Shown: positions 1-12,660 of the stretch, one piece after another
How the letters are laid out: every line of letters starts with the position of its first letter
Numbering within the stretch: position 1 is the first letter of the stretch
Assembly (NCBI GenBank): GCA_020747065.1
Contig: JAGMVK010000025.1
Span: 558,001-622,000, forward strand
Direction: 5' to 3'
Source of the DNA: Cadophora sp. MPI-SDFR-AT-0126
Lineage: Eukaryota > Ascomycota > Leotiomycetes > Helotiales > Ploettnerulaceae
Length of the DNA: 64,000 nt
Translations under genes and position numbers: made by a program
The notes under the pieces: model-generated
Databases searched by the model: none
What the model was told of the DNA's origin: nothing
What the model saw: the letters and a program-made list of their open reading frames with translations, nothing else

Positions 1-2448
1 AGCTCTTCGGCGGAGAACTTTCTTGAGGCGTAAGATAGGGATCGATTGTTGGAATGGGCGCGCGGATCATCACGAAGTTGAATTGAAGCTTTGATGAGCG
101 AAGGACTAAAGCAGATTTTGAAGCAGGAAAATCACGATACCCCAAATATAACCCATGCAACTAATCTTCAAGAAGTCCAAACTTGTTTCTGGAATTACGG
201 GAGTGAACACAATACCCAATATGTATAGTTTGAAGGTATCTAGCAACTAAGGTCGTTGAATTTGAGAAGTCCAAACAAAACAAACCTCGGAAACGAAACC
301 AAACAAGAAACAGAACATCTAACCATACATATAGCTGGAAGTGTCTTCTCAAGCAAGAACATAATAAGTCACAACTAAAACCTCAGATTCAAAAATCCCA
401 TTATCAGACACGGCTGTGCAACAAGCATGTCCCATCAATCAATGCAGATGATGATTGATGATGCTTACCCACCGTCCGATGTCCCCATTCCATCCACCAA
501 ACCTGACCATCCGTCCATCCCATCCTACGGCATCATGCATGAATCCTTCCCGTCTGTAACTGCAACCCATAAATCCAGCATCTCGGTTCGTTTTATGCCA
601 TCCGCACTCTTACCAAGCAACAAAACATGTCTCCTCCAAATGCGCAAGATCTACATTGTCACACAAGAACCTGAGGTGTAAAGCCCAAGCGAAGAAAATA
701 CACTGCATTACAAGTTACAATGACTATTTACCAAATGCGGCTTCCCGGAACACTAAAGAATCATTCAAGATTCAAACGTCCAATTCCAAACTGCCCAGGC
801 AAATTGGCCAAGCGGTCCCAAGGACGGCTTGATTATTTGCAATGTGCCGCTTACAGCCACCACTTACACCACTCTAGAACTTCAATGCGACACCAACGCC
901 AAACAATGCCATAATACCCCTCTCGTATCACATGAAAATCACAATTACATACCACCTAGCGCGCAACACATCATATCAAATCCACTCTTCATATCGAAAC
1001 GGGAGATTTCGAGAATCAATGATCACCATAACGCATCATCGAAGGATTGACATCGCCACAAACATGGTAGGTAGCACGATGCAGAACAATACCGTATTTC
1101 AAATCCCGATACACTCACTCCACTTCGCTCACACTAAACGGGGAGTCAAGTCTGGTAGTCTGCCTCGCTAGGACGCGTCAAATGAAACGCGTTCATGCAA
1201 ACCGCACATCTTTGCCTCCGTAACCCCAAGCTTTCATCTGATCGTCCGTCTTACTCCAAAGCTAGCAAAATCAAGCCATACTGTACAGAGGAGCATGCAA
1301 GTTGAAATCCATCCATGCCCTAAAGATCTTCGCCATCCGGCACACTTCGGTACGATTCGGAGAATAAGCCTTCGACATTGTTGCTTTTACCTTTTTATGC
1401 CCCTTGCATAGGTTACAGTGAGACGGAGACGCATGTCGTTTTGGGAACACGGACGAATCGGTACTTCTTTTCGCGGGAGATTTTTTTCCCCTTCTCTCCT
1501 TCGGAGGTATCCGAATGGAAAGTTACTTTTCTCTCGCTCGACTCCTTGGCTCGAAAGACAAGAAAGTGTCAGTGAAAAGTCCCCGCAAAACCATTAGCGT
1601 TCTGCTCTTAATAGATTCTCGTTCCATGATGACGTACGGAATCGGTCGTTCGACCGTTGAAAATGTCTAAGACATACATCTCTCTCCACTCCTTCTACTG
1701 ACCTTCCATTTGCAGCAGGTTACCAAAGACATCTTAAGACATCCCCATCGCAAGGCAACACATTCTCGGAACTTAAACTCCCTCGCTCAGACTGTTTCTA
1801 CCAAAGTATCTTGTTCAGCGTCTCGGTTCGTCGCCTCGGTACATCTATTCCACTTCATGGTCTCGTGCAGCGGGACATGGAACAAGGTTCCAAAGCCTCC
1901 TGGTACGAAAGGTACCTTTCTCCCGCCCTTGTTCATTCTCGTCTCTCTCCCCTGTCCATAAGACTCCACCTTCGTCCGTGCCTCACGGTCAACATTCCGA
2001 GCTGAGACATCTATTTCCCTTTCAAAACTCTCACCTTCCTAAATCCCAGCCTGTCCCACATTGAACCTTACCTCTTCCACCTCAAGATCCACCCCTTCAA
2101 AAAGTCAAAGCAGTTGCGTCTCGCTTCGGCGGGTAAATAGACTTTTTAGCCTTGCAGTAGCTTCGAGTGGGGCAGACTACTACTCGGGTAGTTCGGCGGG
2201 TAAATAGACGGGTGGAATTACAGGAGGAATTTGAAGCGGGGGGATGGAATTTTGTTTGGCCGTTCCGAAGGAATATTGGAGGTTGACTGACTGCCGACAA
2301 TTTGATACCACAGCCTTGTGTAGCCCCGACTTCGCAACACCGTACCATGGAACGTAGCCGCAGTGCAATTGAGATTGTGTGGACGGACAAAATATTGTTG
2401 ATCGGGAAAGTGGCGATAGTAGCTGGTATCTAAGCACAAGAGGGCAGG
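1..2448. other. No supported gene
   Basis: I see no convincing coding region here. Open frames on both strands are short, lack recognisable motifs and carry low-complexity or frame-shadow composition. The last few hundred bases before 2449 are presumably promoter and 5' leader of the DUF2011-like gene. A pyrimidine-rich stretch near 1900-2000 could belong to a transcript leader, but nothing decides this. Confidence 0.5.
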
Positions 2449-3716
2449 ATGTTCGACCTTCCAGATGCAAAACGGTTCGTACAACCTCCACAGCTCCTTC
2501 ATTGCCATTACATCCCCCTCCGTATTCAGCCTCGTACGCAAACTAATACCCACCCTCCACTCACAGAATTCGCCGCGCAGACCTGAACCGCTCAGGCTCC
2601 TCAACTCCATCCTCCTCCCGCTCAGCTTCCCTATCCAATATCACCGGGAACGGCCCCTCTGCAGACAATGAAGCACGAATAGCTCTCCTACAAGCAAAGC
2701 TCGCTGCCTTACTCGGACCGGTGGAATTCGATAGTCCTGTTGAACAGCAATTGAAAACTAGGGATGGCAGTGACAATGGGAAGGCAGATAAAGAGGACAG
2801 GAGGGCGAAGGACGTGATAAAGAGGGAAAAGAGACGGCCAAAAGCAAACGAAGATGTCTCCATGAAAGCAGACACCGACCACACTTCCAACCAAGAATCA
2901 GACACAGACACAGACATAGACACAGGTTCTACTTCCTCTCCCACAAATCCCAACCCAGACGCCGAACCCTCCAAGCAAAACCAAGAAGAAGAACAAGAAT
3001 ACGACTTCCTCCTCTTCCGCCCCCCTCCCACCACATCCACCTCCCACCAAACCCAACTCCAGCCTCAAAAGATCATTCTCAGCACCACCGATGAACTCTC
3101 CGGCACCGGTCGCATCCTCCGGCCCCGACCTCGCGAATTCTACATCTCGCCCAAAGCCGCCGGTGATAGGAAAGCACAGTTGGAATCGGTGGCCGTGACC
3201 GGCGATGACATACTTGCTGAGCGGGGGAGGAGACATTGGGGGTTGGAGGTGCCGTGGAGGGTCAGAGTTTTGAGGCCGGATGGTACACTTTTGATTTCAA
3301 AGGGTAGATATATAGCTGGCGAGACGAAACCGTCGCCAAACTCTCATGGCACTGGACCATCTTCCCAAGGCCCAACACTTGACCTCAACATCCCCCTCAT
3401 CCCTCCCCTCTCTTCCAACCCCAACTCATCCATCCACTCCTCTTCTCCTCACAGCAAAAGCAAAATCAAGACCAAGCCCAACAAAAAACGCCGGATCATC
3501 CTCCGAGAGAAGAAGAGGAAGCGCGAAGCAGCAGAAGCAGCTCGGAAGAAGGATAGAGAGAGTAAGGAGGAAGCAGAGAGGGAGAAGAGGACGAGGAGGA
3601 ATAGGGAGAAGAAGGTTAAGAGGCGGTTGAAGGAGAAGGCTAAGAAATTAGAGGGAGAGGCTGGTGGGGGAGGGGATGGGGAGGGAGGAGAGGGAGGGGA
3701 TGAAGAGGTTGCATGA
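2449..3716 (+). CDS. DUF2011-like basic fungal protein
   Basis: Exons are 2449-2474 and 2567-3716, giving 391 aa. The first exon encodes the start MFDLPDAKR, and splicing completes the Arg codon and continues IRRADLNRSGSS. The donor is GTTCGT, the acceptor CACAG, and ACTAAT near 2542 fits a branch site. The N-terminus and overall layout resemble the fungal family DUF2011, as far as I can recognise it by eye. The middle is acidic and Ser/Asp-rich, followed by a conserved-looking block around GTGRILRPRPREFYISP and WGLEVPWRVRVLRPDG. The C-terminal third is an extremely Lys/Arg/Glu-rich predicted helix or coiled coil with KKRR-type nuclear localisation signals, ending in a Gly-rich tail. Function is unknown; a nuclear or nucleolar location is inferred from composition only. 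The start is supported by the family-like first exon; the long open frame alone begins only at a GTG. Confidence 0.75.
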
Positions 3717-4848
3717 AGGAGGAGGGAATGATGAGAAGTTATTCTCTTTTTTGCTGCATTTCATTCTTTTATCCTCCTTCCAGACAATAATTCTAGTCGG
3801 ACGGGCATGGAGAATGTCGAACGAGGACGAGATGAGACTGTGGGATACCAGACGAAAGAAATACAACACGTCAGACGAAATGAGAATATCAAATAAAAAG
3901 AAATGAATAGACGAAAGCAAAATAAAATGAATTAAAAAATCAAAAATGAAATCCATCCACCTCATGTACTGTATTGTACTGTACAGTACTATCAAGCAAC
4001 CCCAACAATATCCCAGTTTTCCTGCAGCATTCCCACTATGCAACCTGGTGAACAGGTAAGGTAAGGTAATCAAAGCAACAACTTAGCTTGGTTGATAGCT
4101 ACTCACTTAGCTCTTGATTGGATGGATGGTTACTTAATTCTCCTCTGAGCAGTTGCGCAACTAATCTAAGTAAGTAACCAGACAAGGGGTGGCCAAATCG
4201 GTATGGTATCTACCTACCACTGCTCTATCACATACTTACTACTCACTCCTACTCCCTCCTAACCCATCCTAGCCCATCCTGGACGTCTCAACCTTCTCCT
4301 ACCCACATGACCACCTACCTACCTACCTACCTACCTTCCTACCTGGTTGCAATTACGAAGTATTAATAGGCAATGCAAGGCAATCTGAGATGATGTAATG
4401 CGATACGATGCAAGAATAAGATCAAGGAGTCAAGAAGTTCCTCTTATATATGACTGTGCTGTATGAATGTATGAATATATGTGCAACCATGCATTGATGT
4501 GTACAACGCCTGCTCCCAACTCCGTTGAAATGAAACGAAATGAAAATGAATGCCAAAGTCAGGTCAGGTTAGGGACAACCAGTGCAAGGAGAGCAAACGA
4601 GAAGGATAAACATCAAGCCAATCGGTCTGTCTCCTTATCGACAACAGTCCTCCTTCCCTTACTCCATCTTCGGATTCTTCGCCACCGTATCCCATCCCAT
4701 CCCTGACTACCAGTCCCGCGCCGCCCCTTTCATTCCATCAATCCATCGCTCATTTCCATGCCAGTCTACGAGCCATGCTCGATATCATCATATCATCCAT
4801 TCCACGCCGAGGGTAGGGCCCAGTTATCAATAAGCTCGAAGCTGACCT
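3717..4848. other. Intergenic region between convergent genes
   Basis: This holds the 3' ends of two convergent genes, the DUF2011-like gene (+) and the transhydrogenase (-). It contains repeated short motifs (GATGGATGG, ACTGTACAGTAC, TTACTTAG) and an ACCT microsatellite. No coding region is supported. Confidence 0.5.
4311..4344. repeat. ACCT tetranucleotide microsatellite
   Basis: About seven tandem ACCT units with one imperfection near the 3' end. This is a simple repeat in noncoding DNA. Confidence 0.85.
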
Positions 4849-7800
4849 TAGACATCATACATCTTCCCTCTAGCCTCCAATGCACTCTTGATAGCTGTAA
4901 ACACAAAGTCAGCAACTTTCTTTCTCCCACTTTCACGTCATATCACACCCCCCCTCCCCACCACACCACAGCATGCCACGCCACCACCACAACGACCCAA
5001 CAAAAACTAAAGGTAGACTCACCATCACAGCTATCCTTCGCATCACCAAACAACATCTTCGTGCCCGGCATATAAAACATCGGATTCGGCACATCCGCAT
5101 ATCCACTCGCCATACCTCTCTTCATAACAATGACCTGCTTGCTCTTCCACGCGTGCAGGACTGGCATGCCCGCGATACTGGAACCTGGTTCGAGTGCGAT
5201 CGGGTTCACGGTATCATTGGCGCCGATGACGACTGTGAGGTCTGTATCGTTGAAGTCGTCGTTGATTTCATCCATTTCGAGGACGACTGTGGGGGATGAG
5301 GCGTTAGTTGATGGGCATTACATGAGGGGTAGGTCAACACCGCGGAGAGCAAGAAAAGAAGAGGGAAGAACGTACTGTCATATGGAACGCTGGCTTCTGC
5401 AAGCAAGACGTTGCATTGACCTGGCATACGGCCTGCAACAGGATGGATTGCAAACCGAACGTTGACGCCTTTATGCTTCAACATTCTCGTAATATCTGAT
5501 ATTGCATACTGTGCTTTCGCAACCGCCATTCCATATCCTACGACAATGATGACGCTTTCGGCTGTTGCTAGAGCATCGGCAACTTCATCTACACTGGTCT
5601 TGGTTATCGAACCTTCAATCTTGTAGTCGCTGTTGTCGGTCGGTGCTATACCACCGAAGAGGACGTTTGTTATTCCACGATTCATAGCGACACACATGAT
5701 GTACGAGAGAATGGATCCAGATACTCCTATCAATGCACCGATTGTTGTGAGTAGCGGATTGTCCAGCATGAAACCTTCAGCGACGAGTGCGAATCCAGAA
5801 TATGCGTTCAAAACGGTGATGACGACGGCTAGAAGAGTCAGCATTGGTACCGAAGAATCTATGACCACCTACGCATATCGGCTCCTCCAATGGCTGCAGT
5901 AGTTGTATATCCCTTCAAGAAACTGAGAACTGCATTTCCAGCCAGACAGCATGCAGCAATGATTGGCGAACCTGGTGCCATGACGAGAAATGTACCCATT
6001 GTAGCAGCATTGAGACCCAGGAGTGAAGAGTTGAGCGCATGTCGAGGACCTGGAAGCTTGATAGGTTTGGAAGACATTCGTCCAGCGAGTTTGAGGAAAG
6101 CGACGACTGAGCCAGTAAATGTGACACCACCAATGAGAACACCAAGGTATCCAGCGACCAGATGTAGGGTGGAGATGTCTCCAATATGAGCCATCACACT
6201 TCCATAACTCGTGAGAACTGCCGCAAGACCGACGACGGAATGAAGAGCAGCGACGGTCTGGGGGAGATCTGTAGCAGTTGTTCGTCGACCAATCATAAGA
6301 CCTGAATCGTCAGCTTGCTTCAAGACTTTGGATTCAACACCTACCTAAGATACCACCAACCGAAGCAACCATTCCGAATTGCATCAACACCTCAACTGGG
6401 AATCCAACAGCAGCAAGTGATGCAAGGATACCACTTCCCACTCCGAGTATACCGAGAATATTACCCTGTCGAGCAGTTGCTTGAGAAGCAAGACCAGAAA
6501 GTGACCCGATGCAGAGTAGAGAACTTGCAAGGTATCCAGCCTGAACAAGTCCAGCCATGCCAGTGCTAGCAGCAGCAATGTAGCCTCCACCGAAAAGAAC
6601 ACCGGGAATCGCATATAGCCAAGGGTATTCGGGAGGATCAGTTGGACCTGACTTTGTTAGCATGGAAGCATTTCGAGTTGCAAGACATACGCTTGAACAT
6701 ATCCAGCATGCGTTTGGTGATCACAAATCCACCAGAGACATTGACGAATGCTAGAAGGACGGACAAAGCACCAAGAGCTTGTGGGATAGTATGAGGGATC
6801 AGTCCACCTCCCATGATGAAGAATCCGCCAACACCGACCATGCCTGGGTTTTGTTAGCTTTGACCCACCGATTCCGGAAAACTCACCAGAGATTGCATTG
6901 GTAACACTCATCAATGGCGAATGCAGAGCAGGAGTGACACCCCAAACAGTCCGATAACCAATGAGTCCAGCCAGAGCAAATGTAAAAACATTTCCCATGA
7001 AGATAGGTCCAGTTGCCTTTCCCAAAGCTAATGCCATACCCATACCGCCAGTCACAGTAGCTACTTCTCGAGTAGTCTTCTGCCATGGAGTGACAGCAAC
7101 CACTTCGGCTTGCTTGGTGTCGGCAGCTGGATTTACTGGTTTTGCTGGAGGAGGTGCTGGCCGTGGTGCAGTTGGTACGATATCGCCTTTGTATGTGACG
7201 ATCGAGCCTCGAACGACCTCGTCCTTCAGATCAACGCCGAATTTACCGTCCTCAGGGTTCATGGAGAGCAGGAATTTAGTGATGTTGTTCGAGTAGAGGG
7301 TTGAAGATTGGGTCGGCAGACGTGAAGGGAGATCCGTGTATCCTGAAAGACGTGAGATGGTTGTAACCTGTAAAATCTGCCATACCTACCGATGACCGTC
7401 ACTCCATGGCGATGAACAAGCTGCCCCGGAACCGTAGCAACACAATTCCCACCATTTTCGGCAGCCAAATCAACAACGACACTTCCAGGTTTCATTGCCA
7501 ATAGCATCTGGTTATCTACAATCAGACGACGAACAGCAGTGGCATACAATTCAGCTTACCTCTTCAGTGATGAGTTTCGGGGCAGGTCTTCCCGGGATCA
7601 AAGCGGTAGTGATCACAATATCTACTTCGCGGCACTGCTCGAGGAAGAGCTTCATTTCGGCTTCAATGAATTCCTTTGACATCTCTTTTGCATATCCACC
7701 CGCTCCTGATCCATCTTCTTCGATTTCTACTTCGATGAATTCTGCTCCGAGAGATTGGACTTGTTCACGAGCTGCTGGGCGAGTATCAAATCCGCGAGTG

Positions 7801-8879
7801 ATTGCACCAAGTCGACGGGCCTAGAAATGTTTACAGATGTCACGGAACGAGATGAAGGGACTTACTGTAGCAATCGCACTTAGACCTGCAACTCCAGCTC
7901 CAATGACAAGGACTTTGCAAGGAGGAATCTGATTGGACCTGTGAGTAAGTGAAAATGAGGGGTCCCGACATGCTTACTTTCCTACACATCGTTAGTCGCT
8001 ATTTCCCATGCAGATAGAGTTACTTACCCTGCAGCTGTGACCTGACCCGTCATAAACCTTCCAAAATGATTGGACGCCTCCAGAACAGCACGATACCCCG
8101 CGATATTGGCCATTGAGCTTCACGTGATCAGCATACCCCTCATTCATCTCTCAAGCTCCCTAACCTACCTCAAAGCATCAAAAACCTGAGCTCTCGAAAT
8201 CCTAGGTATCATATCCATAGCAAAGCTGGTTGTCCCTCTGTTTGCCAATTTCTCCACCACCTTCTTGTTCTGCGCCGGGTAGAGGAATGAGATGATGGTT
8301 CCGCCATCCTTCAACTGATCCACCTCGCTCATAGCACCGTCGAAACTCGGTGCGCGGACTTTCAACAGGATATCGCTCTCCGACCACACGGTCTTGCTCT
8401 CGCCCAATGTCACGCCTGCTTTCTCGTATGCCTGGTCGGTGAATTGTGCCTCTGTTCCAGCTCCTCGCTCGACCAGCACGCGCTTGAACCCTTTCTTTAG
8501 CAGGAGCGCTGCATTGTGAGGAGTGATTGCCACACGTCTCTCGTCTGGGTATGTCTCTCGGACCACGCCGATGGTCAGTTCGGAGTATGGAGTCGATGTG
8601 ACGGGAGGTACGGGCTCGGCGTTGGTGGACAGAACAGTGCCGTGTCGAGCGGGAATAATGGCAGAGACTCGAGGGCGCAATTGCTTTCGGTCGTTCCATT
8701 TCTGGGCTGGACGATAGAGGGGACGGACATGGCGAGCTATAGATTGTCAGCTCTATAGGGGAGTAGACAAGTGGGGGAAACAATGTACCTAGAAGTCCAA
8801 GGCTTGCGCGAGTGTTCGCAGAGCGTATGCCAGCGCGACAGGGCATGATTGCCGGCCGCATAGTCGATGAGTTTATCAT
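4849..8879 (-). CDS. NNT: Mitochondrial NAD(P) transhydrogenase
   Basis: Proton-translocating transhydrogenase of the inner mitochondrial membrane, passing hydride from NADH to NADP+. Exons, in transcript order: 8879-8789, 8736-8169, 8117-8028, 7981-7978, 7928-7866, 7820-7560, 7507-7390, 7342-6887, 6843-6691, 6647-6345, 6301-5873, 5828-5376, 5286-5023, 4895-4849. The sum is 3300 nt, or 1099 aa, close to the animal enzyme. An Arg/Ser-rich presequence (about residues 1-70) precedes the AlaDH/PNT N-domain ([17 protein letters not shown]). The NAD-binding loop GAGVAG lies near residue 261, followed by [12 protein letters not shown] and [12 protein letters not shown]. The membrane domain ([17 protein letters not shown] onward) leads to the NADP domain with [18 protein letters not shown] and GANDTVNP. 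The start is the first in-frame ATG; the open frame further upstream begins only with GTG. The N-to-C order matches the fused single-chain form of eukaryotes. Confidence 0.96.
7978..7981 (-). other. Putative 4-nt microexon of the transhydrogenase
   Basis: The four bases GAAA (minus strand) lie between an upstream intron ending GTGTAG and a downstream intron starting GTAAGC. Their inclusion gives TAAGKIPP, the conserved family sequence. The flanking introns would be 46 nt (7982-8027, with a CTAAC branch-like motif) and 49 nt (7929-7977, ending AATCAG), the same size as the other introns of this gene. The alternative is one longer intron ending CACAG at 7939, which also keeps frame but replaces the conserved Lys with Ser-Asn-Gln. 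Confidence 0.7.
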
Positions 8880-9963
8880 GGTCGAAAGGCGCGTCGTTAC
8901 CACGACGAGGTGTCGAGACTTAGTTGATTTGGCATTTGCCAGCTAGCAGGCAGAGGACGCCGAGCCGAGTTGATTGATTGAGGCGGTCCTCGTGCCTGCG
9001 CGTGAACTCGAGTCAATTGTCTTGTCTCGTCTTTGTTACTCAAGACGACAATGAAGAGTACAGCGTAGAGTAGAGAAGTGGGATGAAGTGGAGTATGGTA
9101 GTGTCGTTCTGGTGTTGTTGCACGGAAGAATGAAGGTCTCCAAGTCCGAGGATAGAAAGACTGGCAGAAAGGGACGGCAGTAACAGAGCAGAGCAACAGC
9201 GGCAGCTTTGCTAGCCCAGGAGTAGAGCATGCAGGCATGGCATAGCACAGCCTAGCTTGCTACACACATTGCAATGAATTGACCCGGAGGCGGCTACCCT
9301 CCTCTCCTCTCCTTGGTATGGTCTAGTGTAGCTGGCTGCACTGATTTGTGCCCTTTTGCCAACACGCGCTTTGCCTCGATTGGTACATTTCTCCAATCTC
9401 ATCCCTCTATTCCCCTTTCCCGTTCGTCCTCGTGCCGAATCCACGGTTGGCTCATATGGCGTTGGCATTGGCGTTCGTTCGCGCGGGGGTTGGCCGAGAC
9501 CGAATGGTGTCAACTACACCAGTCAAAGTGAGTGTGGGGTGGGCGGCGCATGGAACAGCGGGAAGAGTGGAGGAAATGGAAGAAGTGGAGTCCACCACCC
9601 AGAATTTCCGTGTGGGGTTCCGAGACTATGAATCCTTGGAGTGCGGGGAAATAGGGGCCGAGCATTCCGTATCATGAGCACCACATCTTCACACGTACAT
9701 CAATTCGCAGGGCGGAATGGACATTCGAAATCATGTCTTGGAGCTCTCTATAAAAGCAAGTCGGCCGCCTTGACTTGAACCTACACGCTGATATCCGAGG
9801 GGTTTTCTTCGGATCTGTACGTGCATCTGACATCGGGTCGGGTGAGATGCACCTGCATGAACATGTACAATTGGACAAGTATCTGACCCAAGCTAGGCGT
9901 GTTTCAGATGATTTATAAACGTCTGCGAATCAGTTACTCCTTCAAATCGAGTGCTTGGGACTG
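8880..9963. other. Promoter region of the transhydrogenase; no clear gene
   Basis: The part next to 8880 is the upstream region of the transhydrogenase gene. A 100-codon minus frame at 9211-9513 has no recognisable domain and overlaps equally long plus frames, so I do not call it. Confidence 0.4.
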
Positions 9964-10257
9964 CTATTCGCACATTGGGCTTCGAGTCACGTACAGGTCA
10001 CACGTGATCACTTCTCCACAATCCACAATTGCCTGGTAAGTGCCTGCCCCAATACGTCTGATGTATTCTTGCGATGTAAAGACTATGATTTCAACCCTGC
10101 TGATTGAGCCAATTTTTTTGATCTGCCCATTTACATCCATGTCTTGTATAGTGGCTGCTTCGGAGTCACTAGCAACGTACGAACTGCCGCCATCCGTGGA
10201 ATGTCCTATAAAAAACGTTCGGACTTGGTCACCACAGACCCACGCACAAGTTTCCAT
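9964..10257 (-). CDS. Possible small hypothetical protein
   Basis: A 97-residue ATG-started frame. The product is balanced in composition, with several Cys (4, 8, 80, 86, 96), no signal peptide and no membrane segment. No family is recognised. It stands alone, about 1.1 kb upstream of the transhydrogenase start, and the overlapping plus frame is shorter. It could be a real small gene, a last exon, or a chance frame. Confidence 0.3.
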   Translation of the reverse strand: METCAWVCGDQVRTFFIGHSTDGGSSYVASDSEAATIQDMDVNGQIKKIGSISRVEIIVFTSQEYIRRIGAGTYQAIVDCGEVITCDLYVTRSPMCE

Positions 10258-11167
10258 AAATTAGTAGCAAAGATCCTATCCAAACGTCAGTGAAACAAGA
10301 AGAGCCATAGTACAACTTAAATTATTTGATCGAATCCTCAATGACATCAAGCCACTGGACTTGGAAATGAATACTCATCTTATTCATTGTTACAAACATT
10401 GCTTCACAGTCGCCATGTCACTACTGTATAACATTTCGAGAGGCGGCTTCTAAACATCTGCTTGGCATTCATTTCAGAATGAATAATTCAGTTTCATCAA
10501 CCTCGTTTGTTTTCCACAACTTCACTGTCATACCTTGAGGTATACGGTCGTTTTCACACCGTCAGTATTTTCGGAACTCACATACAATGAAAAGACTTTT
10601 TCTATGAGTAGTAGAACTCTCTACTGCCAACCAGATCACAAGTGTGCCTGTGAGGCGTTGACTCATAAGCCTGGGCTTTGTCACATCTTCTTTCAGCCTA
10701 TAGATCCAGATTTCTAGAAAACTCCCCTGCACGGATCTCTAAATTTATAGATCTTAGAGACTGATTAAATCCTCACAAATCCAAGCTCCCAGAAGTCTCT
10801 TTCTTTTTGCAAGGTTTTTAATCAGAAATGTCAATGGAGAGTCGTTGCATAGCTAGACATCTCTTTTTGACTGTGTAGTTGAGCTATTTTAGGATTTCGT
10901 GAGAGAATCAAAGCAGCTATGAATTAAACATAATTTTACACGCGCCCCATATTTGATTGTTCTGCTCCTAATACTTTTGATGTGATTCAAAGCCCATGAG
11001 CTCCACGTATACAAGAGCCTCAGAATTTCTCCTTCCTTTCCCTCTTTTCTCACACTCCAAGACCCCCAATACAAGAGCAAAACCACCCCCTGCCACAAAC
11101 AAATCTCATCCGAAAGTCAAACCAACAAAACAAACCCCTTAAAAAAAAGCTATTCTCACATCCCAAA
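10258..11167. other. Intergenic, upstream of the Cys-rich small gene
   Basis: No supported coding region. The A/C-rich stretch just before 11168, ending CCCAAAATG, looks like a 5' leader with a good fungal start context. Confidence 0.4.
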
Positions 11168-11437
11168 ATGTGTTATTACAGGCGTATCTTCTGGGCATGT
11201 GGCCATATCAAGGCCGAGAATGACGTCTGGTTCGAGGCAACAGGACGCAAATGCGACTATGGTGAGCGCGGACCTTGCAACGCACAGTACGTCGATGGGC
11301 AGGGCCGTACAGATAATTCTCGGAAATGTGACGAGTGTATCGAAGCAGACAGACGCGAAGCCGAGGGGCGACAAATGCGGAATGAGGAGACGGGAAAGTG
11401 GGCGCGCGATCAAGCTGGGCGGAGACGGAAGCGTTAG
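11168..11437 (+). CDS. Small Cys-rich hypothetical protein
   Basis: An intronless 89-aa frame starting MCYYRRIFWACGHIK. It has six Cys: C2, C11, then C29 and C36, and a closing CDEC pair at 54-57. CxxC and CGH elements suggest a small metal-binding or disulfide fold. The last third is very basic and ends GRRRKR, a possible nuclear signal. There is no signal peptide. The start has a strong context (CCCAAAATG) after an A-rich leader. The arrangement reminds me of small fungal proteins with a CGH near the N-terminus, but I cannot name a family. The role is unknown. Confidence 0.6.
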   Translation: MCYYRRIFWACGHIKAENDVWFEATGRKCDYGERGPCNAQYVDGQGRTDNSRKCDECIEADRREAEGRQMRNEETGKWARDQAGRRRKR

Positions 11438-12660
11438 AAGATAGGTGGTCAGGCTGAGCTGGGAAAAAAACATACAGATCTAGCTGCTGGAATGTTCTGT
11501 GCGAAGGGTGTGGCAGTAAGGCGTGGATGAGTTGCTGGAAACGAGGGACGGAAGTTAGGTGATTCTGACATGTTGATTCTTATTAAATAGCAGGATGGGC
11601 GATCGTATTCGATGAATTGAACATGTAGAAATAGATGAAATCGAGGACTTACACACTCTTATGATCTCATGGGCACTCGCGATGTTGTTGTTGCCCTAAT
11701 CGAGAGCCTCCTGCACCAAGAAGTTTCACTAACTTCATCCAGATGCTTCAAATCAATCACAAAGAGCTTATCTCCCTCCAAGGCGGCACGGCATTACCTC
11801 TTCTAATGTTTTTTCCGTTTCATGAAACCATCGTATTGTTAATTAGGCAAACGAGATGTAATCGAATTTTCTCATCGGCGACTTGGCACGGGGCATTCAG
11901 CCAGGAGGCTAAGCGAGTCCGAAAGTCAACAACGGTAACACTTTAACGTTTGAAAGTAGATACTTTACAGCTTTGCCTGATTATTTCTTGTCCACCTCTC
12001 AAGCATATTTACTAATACTTCGATCCACGAAGAGGCTGGAAAGATTGCGTATCTCGTTTATTTTTGGATTATGAGATACAAGGTGGTTAACGGTAGAGAC
12101 GCCAAGTAGACCCTTCACCCTGTTTCACTAACAAGAAATATCTATCCTCGTTTCCTCCTCTACGGAAGTACTGAAGAGTGAGTAAATGAGACCAGACTAG
12201 ACCAGACCAGACCAGCTCCCATACAAAAAAATCGATCTCAGCCACGGATTGCTGTTGATTTGCTTATTCTGCGTTCAAGGCCAGCGGTGGGGAGGATTAT
12301 AAATTTCAGTATATCGCATTGAGGTGAAATCAGGTAAGGTTAGATAAGGCAAGGTTGGGACAGTGAGGTGGGGTTATGGGGATAACTGCTCAGAAAATGA
12401 AAAAAATCAGGGGGATTTGTGAACAGAGCATATATCTGTTCGATGTATGTTGTCTTTAATAAGTTGCCAGAATCCTGACGCAGAATTAGAAGTCGTTAAA
12501 CTCCACTCTAAGGCGAGCTACATCCTACCCTTTCTCATCACCAAACCACCATCTCAACCCCCCAACAAACAACAAGCGTACGAATCCAACCTCTCTCCAC
12601 CCTTTCCTTCCCCTTCCTCTCCCTCCCCTCCCCTCCTTCTCATCTCCCCCTCCACCTAAA
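11438..12660. other. Intergenic region
   Basis: Nothing codes convincingly. It contains a short GACCA tandem tract at about 12189-12215 and C/T-rich stretches near 12540-12660, immediately downstream of the aspartic protease stop codon. Confidence 0.45.
12189..12215. repeat. Short GACCA-type tandem repeat
   Basis: About five imperfect five-base units (GACCA/GACTA) in noncoding DNA. Confidence 0.7.

Noticed and set aside
3648..4073. 141-residue minus frame
   Set aside because: Phe/Ser/Ile-rich, antisense to the end of the DUF2011-like gene and its 3' region; no motif.
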